A stretch of DNA of 41,146 bases, taken from positions 1 through 41,146 of IMG/VR virus record IMGVR_UViG_3300044633_000362, one strand, 5' to 3'. Source of the DNA: a virus. Position 1 is the first letter of the stretch. Each line of letters begins with the position of its first letter. A program made the position numbers and the translations under genes. The notes beneath the pieces are model-generated. The model made no database searches, was not told where the DNA came from, and saw only the letters and a list, made by a program, of their open reading frames with translations. Shown piece after piece: positions 1 through 5,233 of this stretch.

Positions 1-164
1 TGGATGTGACGTTAACGTAACAATTCCTAACAAGGAGTTTGGTAAAATGATTCGTGAATGCCAAGAGGCGGAGCTTCGCCCCTGCACCTACGACACCAAA
101 AGCAACCCTGAGTTGGGGGGGGGGGGCGATAGCTCAATAAATTATATACTAAATGACATACAAA
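1..164. repeat. Left copy of terminal direct repeat / circular overlap
   Basis: Bases 1-126 are identical to 40983-41108. After that the two copies differ in G-tract length (12 G at 115-126 here, 16 G at 41097-41112) and at a few A-rich positions. This is either a true short terminal repeat or, more likely, overlap of a contig from a circular or circularly permuted genome. The repeat contains the ribosome binding site and start of a small gene, which fits an arbitrary breakpoint better than a dedicated non-coding end. Confidence 0.85.
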
Positions 165-325
165 TGCTCGCCAATCTCCTCATGGATATCGATGAAATCC
201 ACCGCAGTGGTCACATGGAACCAGCGGTATACGGGGCAATCGTAAGCCTCGTTGCGACACATATGGATCGCATCGCCCAAGAAGCGACACGGACGCAGGC
301 AAAGCCCGCTATGAATGCCTGCTAA
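47..325 (+). CDS. Small hypothetical protein with in-frame poly-G tract
   Basis: This 92-residue protein is not recognised. It starts at an ATG with a good upstream ribosome binding site (AAGGAG, about 9 nt away). Residues 1-25 are polar and include two cysteines. A glycine run encoded by twelve consecutive G bases follows, then a helical-looking, mildly acidic C-terminal half. With 12 G the frame stays open to 325. With 16 G, as in the right-hand copy, it stops immediately after the tract. It is the first gene after the reductase-operon terminator and probably opens the small early-gene block. The true frame depends on the real tract length. Confidence 0.6.
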   Translation: MIRECQEAELRPCTYDTKSNPELGGGGDSSINYILNDIQMLANLLMDIDEIHRSGHMEPAVYGAIVSLVATHMDRIAQEATRTQAKPAMNAC

Positions 326-709
326 ACGCTCGCTGAATGCCAGACAAAGCTACAGCAAACCTAGGTCCGCAAGGTCCTCCTCCAAAGAACCACGAGGCCA
401 AAGCGGCGAAGCTGCGCCCCAGCCGATCTCGCCCGTTCTATCGTCAACCAAAAGAGGCGGGCGATAGACCGGGGGACTGGTGGCGCGGGTGAGCACGGGG
501 GGACGCGAAAGCCCCCTCACGAAAAACGGAAGGGGCTTTCGTCGCCTGTAAAAGTGCTTCAAGTTTCCATGAACCCCCGCGTTGGTAACAGCCATACCCA
601 AACAGGCATGAGTGACGCAAGGTGCGAGGGGAGCTTGTCGTGCATTATGTCATCGAGCAAGACGACAGATGCGAGGACTAGGGCGGGCTTTAGGATTGCG
701 AGGGTGAGC
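326..709. other. Gap between convergent genes; no convincing gene
   Basis: About 380 bases separate the rightward gene ending at 325 from the leftward cluster ending at 710. A 51-codon rightward frame (337-492, proline-rich and basic) and an 83-codon leftward frame (350-601) are open, but neither has a ribosome binding site or a recognisable pattern. The one clear element is the inverted repeat at 502-543. Confidence 0.5.
502..543. terminator. Probable bidirectional terminator hairpin
   Basis: CGAAAGCCCC at 506-515 pairs with GGGGCTTTCG at 532-541 (10 bp, extendable by a G-U and a C-G pair) around a 16-base loop. The stem has A-rich and T-rich edges on the two strands, as in bidirectional terminators, but no long U tail beyond it. 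It lies between convergent transcription units, where a shared terminator would be expected. Confidence 0.55.
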
Positions 710-940
710 CTAACTAGCATCTAACGCCCCCCTAAGCTTGGCTAAGACAGCGCGGGGATTGCGAGCGTTGAAATAGGAATAACTCACGCCACCATTGTCA
801 TTGATGATGACATACAAGGTTCGATAGCGTCTACCGTCCCCCACAATGTTGGCATATCGCAAGTGCCCGATCATGGGGTACTTAAGGCCACGCTTGGCGT
901 TTAGTTGATCAACGGCTATGTCTATTTTGCATTTGCGCAT
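710..940 (-). CDS. Small hypothetical protein, last gene of leftward cluster
   Basis: Unrecognised basic protein of about 76 residues with a plausible globular composition (an RRYRTLYVIINDNGG segment suggests beta strands). ATG at 940 is preferred. An in-frame TTG at 946 would add two residues, and the ribosome binding site (GGAT) is weak for both. It is the distal member of the leftward cluster, 36 bases beyond the previous gene, and is followed by the hairpin at 502-543. Its role is unknown; leftward clusters of tiny phage genes often encode host-interaction functions, but nothing here shows that directly. Confidence 0.6.
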   Translation of the reverse strand: MRKCKIDIAVDQLNAKRGLKYPMIGHLRYANIVGDGRRYRTLYVIINDNGGVSYSYFNARNPRAVLAKLRGALDAS

Positions 941-976
941 AGTCAAGTATCCATATGTGTGGATGGTTGAGACAAG

Positions 977-1171
977 CTAGAAGCGGAGCGCATCATCAAG
1001 CGCTTGTTCATAGGTAGCGAAAGGCCCATTGGGTTCGCTATCCGGTAGACAGCCCGGAAAGCAGGGTGCCCAATGCCAGCCTGTTAGATCGGGTTCGTGG
1101 TCCTCAATCCAAAAGATTTCGAAAGAGCCGTAAGCGTTGCCGTCTTCATCAACGAAACGATGATAGCTCAT
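977..1171 (-). CDS. Small aromatic-rich hypothetical protein
   Basis: This 64-residue acidic protein is rich in Trp, Phe and Tyr. It has a WHWAPCFPGC segment and an ending resembling PxGPFATxEQALDDA, a pattern I recall from small conserved hypothetical proteins of phages and prophages of Alphaproteobacteria (memory-based, no function known). The start ATG at 1171 lies just after the stop of the upstream gene, and AGGGGG sits 8 bases ahead of it, so translational coupling is likely. It is the fourth gene of the five-gene leftward unit. Confidence 0.7.
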   Translation of the reverse strand: MSYHRFVDEDGNAYGSFEIFWIEDHEPDLTGWHWAPCFPGCLPDSEPNGPFATYEQALDDALRF

Positions 1172-1174
1172 TGT

Positions 1175-1360
1175 TCAGTCCCCCTGAGTTGCCTTGATGT
1201 CATCCCAACGCATCTCAACAGCATAGAGAGCGCGGCGAGCGTCCTTGATGTTCCGCAAATCTTCCAAAGACCATTCGCTATCATCCATTTTGCTCATCCA
1301 CACTTCTTCTAAGTGATCTTGCGCTTTCTTAAGGTTTGCAATTTGACGTGCTGTAGGCAT
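1175..1360 (-). CDS. Small helical hypothetical protein
   Basis: This 61-residue protein is predicted to be almost entirely helical and highly charged (alternating Lys/Glu/Asp, no cysteine). Its ATG lies two bases after the stop codon of the preceding 43-residue gene, and the ribosome binding site GGGGAG is inside that gene's end. The tight spacing on both sides shows it belongs to the leftward operon. No family was recognised. Confidence 0.68.
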   Translation of the reverse strand: MPTARQIANLKKAQDHLEEVWMSKMDDSEWSLEDLRNIKDARRALYAVEMRWDDIKATQGD

Positions 1361-1362
1361 GG

Positions 1363-1494
1363 CTATCTAATCTCCCCAAAGAAACTAACGATCGCTTGCC
1401 GCTTTGTGTAACCAACGTAAACGCGGGTTACTAAGTGGCCGTCGTGAATAGCGCTAATGCGCCACGTGCCTTGGATTGTGCGCTCTATTGTCAT
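1363..1494 (-). CDS. 43-residue hypothetical protein
   Basis: A short frame with ATG at 1494 and stop at 1363-1365 encodes 43 residues with an alternating beta-strand pattern (TWRISAIHDG, LVTRVYVGYTKRQA). GGGAGG lies about 8 bases before the start, within the end of the previous gene, whose TAA ends at 1498. The gene fills the gap between its neighbours exactly, which is strong contextual support despite its size. The style resembles very small conserved proteins in alphaproteobacterial phages (recollection only); function unknown. Confidence 0.65.
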   Translation of the reverse strand: MTIERTIQGTWRISAIHDGHLVTRVYVGYTKRQAIVSFFGEIR

Positions 1495-1497
1495 TGC

Positions 1498-1710
1498 TTA
1501 GACCTCCCGCCAGCCAATAGCTGCACCACACCAACGCTTGCCAGCAAACGTAAAGCGTTGCGCTTCCTCCTGATGGATTGCGGCGTCATGTGCGGCAATG
1601 CGCTTTTCCCATTGTTCCTTACGATAGACGGAGGGGAAATAGAGTTGATCACGCTCAACCCACGCTCCAAATTCCACTTCAGCAATCACGATAGCTTGCT
1701 GCATTCTCAT
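1498..1710 (-). CDS. First gene of leftward cluster, hypothetical
   Basis: This 70-residue protein starts at ATG 1710 with AGGAG 8 bases upstream. It is amphipathic, with an aromatic centre and a basic C-terminal half. No family was recognised. It is the promoter-proximal gene of the five-gene leftward operon, directly downstream of the leftward arm of the divergent promoter at 1758-1808. Expression is probably immediate-early from host RNA polymerase and controlled through the palindrome at 1776-1790. Confidence 0.65.
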   Translation of the reverse strand: MRMQQAIVIAEVEFGAWVERDQLYFPSVYRKEQWEKRIAAHDAAIHQEEAQRFTFAGKRWCGAAIGWREV

Positions 1711-1757
1711 TGCTAGATACTCCTAAAGATCGGCGCGTCATCGCTACCGATAAAAAG

Positions 1758-1808
1758 ACAGTAGCACGACAGACGACACTTGACAAGTGTAGAGTGAAGG
1801 AATATGTT
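1758..1808. promoter_or_regulatory. Divergent host-type promoters with shared palindromic operator
   Basis: Rightward: TTGACA (1780-1785), 17-bp spacer, TATGTT (1803-1808). Leftward: TTGTCA (1786-1781), 17-bp spacer, TACTGT (1763-1758), with a weak -10. Both -35 boxes lie inside the near-perfect palindrome ACACTTGACAAGTGT (1776-1790). One dimeric regulator bound there could shut off both directions. A second, slightly degenerate copy overlaps the promoter at 2578. The protein that binds is unknown; the winged-helix protein encoded at 26278 is a candidate. Confidence 0.6.
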
Positions 1809-1840
1809 TGGCCCACGATAACAAATGGAGGGCTGAGACT

Positions 1841-2020
1841 ATGGCACGTATCAAGACTACTAAGACCACTATCGCCACCACCTACCAGCTCAAGGCAGCT
1901 GAAGCAGCTAATGAGGCCCTGTGTCACCGCCTCAAGGGCAACGACTATGCAACCGCCTACTATGCGCAAATGGCTGCTGAGCTCAGCAATGCTGCCCGCA
2001 TCCTTATGCAAATCCAGTAA
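1841..2020 (+). CDS. Small hypothetical protein
   Basis: This 59-residue protein starts with MARIKTTKTTIATTYQLKAA. It has a Lys/Thr-rich basic N-terminus and an alanine-rich helical remainder. The ATG at 1841 is chosen over an upstream in-frame GTG (1808) because GGAGGG lies 7 bases before it and the upstream choice would overlap the promoter -10. It is the first rightward gene after the divergent promoter, followed 12 bases later by the next gene. No family was recognised. Confidence 0.65.
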   Translation: MARIKTTKTTIATTYQLKAAEAANEALCHRLKGNDYATAYYAQMAAELSNAARILMQIQ

Positions 2021-2032
2021 GAGGAGCTAACA

Positions 2033-2464
2033 ATGAGTGACTGGAAATTCGACGGAACGGAAGATCAGATTGATAGCCGCGAGATCATTGAGCGCATCGA
2101 GGAACTAGAAGCAGAACAAGCTGACCTTGTGGAGCGCTTGTCGAACGGCGAGATCACGGAAGGTGATATGCAGCAATTCGATAAGGAACAAGGTGCGGAG
2201 CTTGACGCTTTGCGCGCGCTTGCCAGTGAGGCCGAAAGCTCACCCGATTGGGCCTATGGCGAACAACTGATCCACGATAGCTATTTCGTGGAGTACACAG
2301 AACAACTGATTGACGATTGTTACCCTGAGGTATCGAAAGCCCTCGCAAGTAGCGAGTGGCCCATGCGACACCTTAAGCTTGATATTCAGCAAGCTGCAGG
2401 TGAGCTTAAGCAGGACTACGTTGACGTGACGTTCAACGGCAGCACCTATTGGATCAGGGGGTAA
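2033..2464 (+). CDS. Acidic early protein, hypothetical
   Basis: This 143-residue, strongly acidic protein (many Glu/Asp) starts at ATG 2033 behind a good GAGGAG site. Residues ~18-45 look like a charged coiled coil (IIERIEELEAEQADLVERL). The second half (~75-143) contains DWAYGEQLIHDSYFVEY and ends in a beta-rich DVTFNGSTYWIRG. A small acidic early protein could be a DNA mimic or antirestriction factor, but the sequence does not show this and I assign no function. It lies in the same rightward operon as its neighbours. Confidence 0.7.
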   Translation: MSDWKFDGTEDQIDSREIIERIEELEAEQADLVERLSNGEITEGDMQQFDKEQGAELDALRALASEAESSPDWAYGEQLIHDSYFVEYTEQLIDDCYPEVSKALASSEWPMRHLKLDIQQAAGELKQDYVDVTFNGSTYWIRG

Positions 2465-2466
2465 TC

Positions 2467-2574
2467 ATGAGGACCATTAGAGAGGTGAGTTACCTCACGT
2501 TACAGCTTGCTAAAGTCGTTGCGTTTGTCGCGGGGGTTTATGGGGTTACTTTTGTTGCTTTTGTCATAGGGTAA
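2467..2574 (+). CDS. 35-residue putative single-pass membrane peptide
   Basis: ATG 2467 to TAA 2572-2574 encodes 35 residues. A short charged start (MRTIREVSYL) precedes an uninterrupted hydrophobic stretch of about 22 residues (VVAFVAGVYGVTFVAFVIG), consistent with one transmembrane helix. The ATG follows the previous stop by two bases, with a G-rich ribosome binding site (GGGGG) in the end of that gene. Tiny membrane peptides in early operons can act in superinfection exclusion or membrane modification, but that is speculation. Confidence 0.55.
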   Translation: MRTIREVSYLTLQLAKVVAFVAGVYGVTFVAFVIG

Positions 2575-2606
2575 CAGTTGACAAGTGTGGAGTATTGGGG
2601 TAACTT
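2574..2606 (+). promoter_or_regulatory. Second copy of palindromic operator with host-type promoter
   Basis: ACAGTTGACAAGTGT (2574-2588) repeats the palindrome at 1776 with one mismatched pair. It carries TTGACA (2578-2583), followed after 17 bp by TAACTT (2601-2606), a poor -10. Seventeen bases are shared with the first copy apart from two positions (TTGACAAGTGTRGAGT). It lies immediately upstream of the gene at 2630, so that gene is probably co-regulated with the divergent pair. Confidence 0.5.
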
Positions 2607-2629
2607 GGGTACATCGAAAGGGGAACACA

Positions 2630-2845
2630 ATGACACGCTACGCAATCCACGCCGAACTTCACGACAGCACTTATGAAGAGAAGCCAACGCTTGAGTTTAC
2701 GAACAAGGCAAAGGCCCTTCGCGTCATGCGCTTACTTGCTAAGGACAAGCACGATTGCGGCGTGTCGCGTTGGTGCCTTGAGGCCAACGGAAGTGTCGTG
2801 GAGAGCCTGCGGACAAACTTTGATCGGATGGCGGGCTTTAGGTAA
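2630..2845 (+). CDS. Small hypothetical protein
   Basis: This 71-residue protein starts at ATG 2630 (AAAGGGG 6 bases upstream). An initial beta strand (TRYAIHAELHD) is followed by a Lys-rich helix (NKAKALRVMRLLAKDK) and two cysteines. The layout resembles small alpha/beta phage proteins of unknown function. It is the last gene before the long gene-free region, with its own promoter/operator at 2574-2606 and a probable terminator at 2907. No family was recognised. Confidence 0.65.
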   Translation: MTRYAIHAELHDSTYEEKPTLEFTNKAKALRVMRLLAKDKHDCGVSRWCLEANGSVVESLRTNFDRMAGFR

Positions 2846-2906
2846 CGGAAGGGAACATGGGTGACGTGAGTGGACCTTGGGGTAACCTGAGGTCCTTTTG
2901 CTATGT

Positions 2907-2935
2907 GTTGCAATGATGCAACGGTTCGTGTTTTT
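2907..2935 (+). terminator. Probable terminator after early genes
   Basis: GTTGCA (2907-2912) pairs with TGCAAC (2917-2922) around a 4-base loop, and a run of five T follows at 2931-2935. The stem is short and the T run is 8 bases away, so it is weak. The tail CGTGTTTTTC resembles the CGGTGTTTTTC that follows the stronger terminators at 26157 and 40926. Confidence 0.45.
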
Positions 2936-2989
2936 CTTTAAAAGCGTTATGCCCGTTCAAACATAACGAACACATACCAGCCCTAGTAC

Positions 2990-3008
2990 CTATATCAATC
3001 CGATATAG
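2990..3008. repeat. 7-bp perfect inverted repeat
   Basis: CTATATC at 2990-2996 and GATATAG at 3002-3008 flank a 5-base spacer. It lies in the gene-free region and is not followed by T residues, so a protein-binding site is more likely than a terminator. Confidence 0.5.
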
Positions 3009-3297
3009 CTAGATGTAGTATGTCCAAATGTGCGCCGTAACACAATCTCAAGTTACACAATGCCCCCAATGTCCCCCATGCTTCTACCCCATTGGCTCTA
3101 GTATCCATAGGGTTACGCAGTACTATCAACAGGTTAGCATACGTTACACAGTGCAAGCGTGGGGACTGAGGGTTGAACGCTAGGTTTCTTGGGTCCCCTC
3201 CAGCCCAAGCTAGGCCCCCAGTGACTGCTGAATGAATGACGTTCCAAAAAGTCGCTAAAGGTTGCTGTTGTTGTTGTTAGTTCGGCCTCTTGTTGCA

Positions 3298-3417
3298 GGG
3301 GGTCCCTTTCGTTCACCTTGGGTCCCCTTACGCTACCATGGGTCCCCTTTCGCCGTCTTAAGTCCCCTCAGGAGCGAAGCTCCGCTTCTTCGCAACCTTG
3401 GGTCCCATCCGCCCCAT
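3298..3417. repeat. Iteron-like array, 20-bp period
   Basis: Six consecutive 20-base units start at 3298, 3318, 3338, 3358, 3378 and 3398. The consensus is about TTGGGTCCCCTTNCGCTACC. The GGGTCCC(C) core starts at 3300, 3320, 3340 and 3400; AAGTCCCC occupies the same phase at 3360, and the unit at 3378 is degenerate. A further isolated copy is at 3189-3200. Equal spacing close to two helical turns is typical of iterons or arrays bound cooperatively by one protein. No gene overlaps. Confidence 0.6.
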
Positions 3418-3677
3418 TCGCCAAACCCGCACCCCCCGCCGCCCAAGACCCTCTAGAAAGCCCTAGGAAGGCCCGTAGACGGCCTTGCGCCATATTCCCG
3501 CTACCCACGTAGCCAAAAGGGCCTAAAGTTGCTGTACGACCTCCTGAGAGGCGTTAAGAGGCATATGGGTATTCGGGGGTATCGAGGACACCTTTTCGCC
3601 ACAATTCCCCGGCCTCGCAAGGCTACTTACGTGACTTTACGTAACTAATGGATTTCTTAAAGCGAATTTGAATAATG

Positions 3678-3700
3678 GCCCTTAACTACAACTATAGAGG
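3678..3700 (+). promoter_or_regulatory. Candidate phage RNA polymerase promoter for the late block
   Basis: GCCCTTAACTACAACTATAG here matches GCCCTTTACTACAACTTAAG at 27938 at 17 of 20 positions; these are the only two copies I found. The end, ACTATAGAGG, resembles the start region of T7 and SP6 promoters (CACTATAGGG, CACTATAGAAG). It lies about 420 bases before the first virion gene and points into the late block. I infer it is recognised by the phage RNA polymerase encoded at 27985. Confidence 0.6.
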
Positions 3701-3810
3701 AAGCCCAAGCCCCCCTAAGTAACTTAAGTTAGCTAAAGACACACTTTAGACACAATTAGACAACTTGAGGAGTCTACTAAGGTAACTAGATTATCATCAT
3801 TAGTATCAAC

Positions 3811-3942
3811 CTAAAGCTACTTAAGTAACCTAAGTAACTAAAGCTACCCAAGTCCTCTTAAAGCTACTTAAAGTGACCTGAGTTATCATCATTGTAATCA
3901 CTATGATCAAAACTCTAGTCACTTTAAGCAGCTTAAAGCTAC
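3811..3942. repeat. TTAAAGCTAC direct repeats in AT-rich leader
   Basis: The decamer YTAAAGCTAC occurs at 3811-3820, 3838-3847, 3858-3867 and 3933-3942. Related CTTAAAGTGAC, TAAGTAACYTAAG and paired TTATCATCATT motifs lie between and around them (3710-3960). The motif resembles the CCTAAAG repeats beside the T7 genome ends (known from T7), but there are fewer copies and the relation is only suggestive. It lies in the untranslated leader of the late transcript. Confidence 0.5.
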
Positions 3943-4116
3943 CCTAGTTACATTAGTTAACCTATGTAACCTTCTTATTGTCGTAACCACTTCAGTGGTC
4001 CTTCGACACCTTACGTTACCATACGTAACGCAAAGCCCTCTTTATGATCGATAGGAACCTTTGATGTTCCTCAACCCTCCCTTTTCACGTCTCCCGTTTT
4101 TTGAAGGAACCTTCCG

Positions 4117-4905
4117 ATGGCATTGGAAAGCGCCACCTACATTAGTGATCTGGTGTCTACCAATCCGACATCTTCAGATAACCTTTCGCAGGGCGATGAT
4201 CACCTTCGTCTACTTAAGTCCACCATCAAGGCTACGTTTCCGAATGTAGCTGGGGCGGTCACCCCGACCCATACGGAACTCAACTATGTCGATGGCGTGA
4301 CCTCCGCCATTCAGACCCAGCTTGACGCTAAGGCTGTCTTAGCTAGTGCAAACACGTTTACTGGCAATCAGACGATCACTGGCAATCAGACGATCACTGG
4401 CAATCAGACGATCACCGGCAATCTTACCGTCTCAGGAGCGGTCACTGGGGTTTTCCCCACTGGCACCCGCATGCTCTTCCAGCAGACTTCGGCGCCTACT
4501 GGTTGGACAAAGGACGCTACTCACAATGATAAGGCCCTGCGTGTCGTTAGTGGAACGGTAAGTTCTGGCGGTACGGTCGCCTTCAGCACTGCCTTCGCCA
4601 ATCGCACGGTCTCCGGCAACGTCGATAACACGACGGCAGGCGGAACTGTTGGAAGCACTGTGCTCGATGTGACGCAGATTCCGTCGCATACGCACACATT
4701 CACATACGGCACAAATGACGTTAATGGCGGTGGCGGGTCATATCCTATGTATAACGCAGGCTCGAGTGTTAAGACGACTGCGGCTACTGGTGGTGGAGGC
4801 GGTCACACCCACTCCTTCACCGGAACGGCCCACAATCACTCCTTCTCGACCACGCTCGACATGGCCGTCCAGTACGTCGACCTCATCATCGCGTCGAAGG
4901 ACTGA
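4117..4905 (+). CDS. Tail fibre / collar-domain protein
   Basis: This 262-residue protein starts at ATG 4117 behind AAGGAA. Residues 1-85 look like a virion-attachment region, with an HTELNYVDGVTSAIQTQLDAK segment common in phage fibres. Residues ~86-108 are GNQTIT repeats likely forming a fibrous shaft. From about residue 112 (TGTRMLFQQTSAPTGWTKD) the protein resembles tail-collar domains, with three His-x-His sites (IPSHTHTF, GHTHSF, AHNHSF) of the kind that bind metal along trimeric fibres, and Gly-rich loops. It probably takes part in host-surface binding. It is the first gene of the late block and lies 2 bases before the next gene. Confidence 0.75.
   Translation: MALESATYISDLVSTNPTSSDNLSQGDDHLRLLKSTIKATFPNVAGAVTPTHTELNYVDGVTSAIQTQLDAKAVLASANTFTGNQTITGNQTITGNQTITGNLTVSGAVTGVFPTGTRMLFQQTSAPTGWTKDATHNDKALRVVSGTVSSGGTVAFSTAFANRTVSGNVDNTTAGGTVGSTVLDVTQIPSHTHTFTYGTNDVNGGGGSYPMYNAGSSVKTTAATGGGGGHTHSFTGTAHNHSFSTTLDMAVQYVDLIIASKD
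4360..4431 (+). repeat. 18-bp tandem repeat inside fibre gene
   Basis: ACTGGCAATCAGACGATC is repeated exactly three times (4360-4377, 4378-4395, 4396-4413), followed by a degenerate fourth copy (4414-4431). Each unit encodes the hexapeptide TGNQTI. Exact identity at DNA level suggests recent expansion and possible length variation of the shaft. Confidence 0.85.
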
Positions 4906-4907
4906 CC

Positions 4908-5216
4908 ATGCAGTTGAAACCCGGCACCTTCTGTCCGCTGATCAAGGGTGAGTGCAAGGGGCTCCAGTGCAACTGGTTCACCCAAGTGCGTGGCACGAAC
5001 CCGAACACCGGCAAGGACGTCGACGAGTGGGGCTGCGCCGTGACGTGGCTCCCCGTGCTCCTCATCGAAAACTCACAGCAGCAGCGCCAGACAGGTTCCG
5101 CCGTCGAGAGTTTCAGGAATGAAATGGTAAAGGCCAACGAAACGAGCCAACAGGTTCTTCTCAAGAGCCTCCTCGTATCTTCCGCACCCCCCGATCTCAA
5201 GCTAATCTCTAGTTAA
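4908..5216 (+). CDS. Conserved-type cysteine-containing small protein
   Basis: This 102-residue protein starts at ATG 4908, two bases after the fibre stop. The N-terminal half has four cysteines (C9, C16, C21, C43) in FCPLIKGECKGLQCNWF...WGCAVTW, a likely metal-binding or disulfide knot. The C-terminal half is helical (AVESFRNEMVKANETSQQVLLKSLL) and could be a coiled coil. I recall similar small proteins beside tail genes in other phages but know no function. Its place between fibre and ejection-protein genes suggests a virion or assembly role. Confidence 0.65.
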   Translation: MQLKPGTFCPLIKGECKGLQCNWFTQVRGTNPNTGKDVDEWGCAVTWLPVLLIENSQQQRQTGSAVESFRNEMVKANETSQQVLLKSLLVSSAPPDLKLISS

Positions 5217-5233
5217 CGAAGGACTCACCCACG

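Larger units (their letters stand above)
2846..4116. other. 1.27-kb gene-free region before the late genes
   Basis: No convincing gene is present; the short open frames (for example 3262-3512) have repetitive, low-complexity translations. The left part (2846-3480) is GC-mixed with hairpins and a 20-bp-period array. The right part (3650-4030) is AT-rich and full of TAAG/CTTA, TTAAAGCTAC and TTATCATCATT repeats. A candidate phage promoter (3678) lies inside. CCACT/AGTGG and CGTTAC/GTAACG inverted repeats occur near 3990-4030. The region is the boundary between early and late blocks and a good candidate for replication origin, packaging signal or both. Confidence 0.6.

Noticed and set aside
337-492. 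51-codon rightward frame after the first gene
   Set aside because: No ribosome binding site; low-complexity Pro/Arg/Lys translation. Left as unproven.
350-601. 83-codon leftward frame
   Set aside because: No ribosome binding site, overlaps the hairpin at 502-543, and the translation is Pro/Arg-rich without a protein-like pattern.
3262-3512. Rightward frames in the repeat region
   Set aside because: Translation simply reflects the 20-bp repeats and has no start signal.
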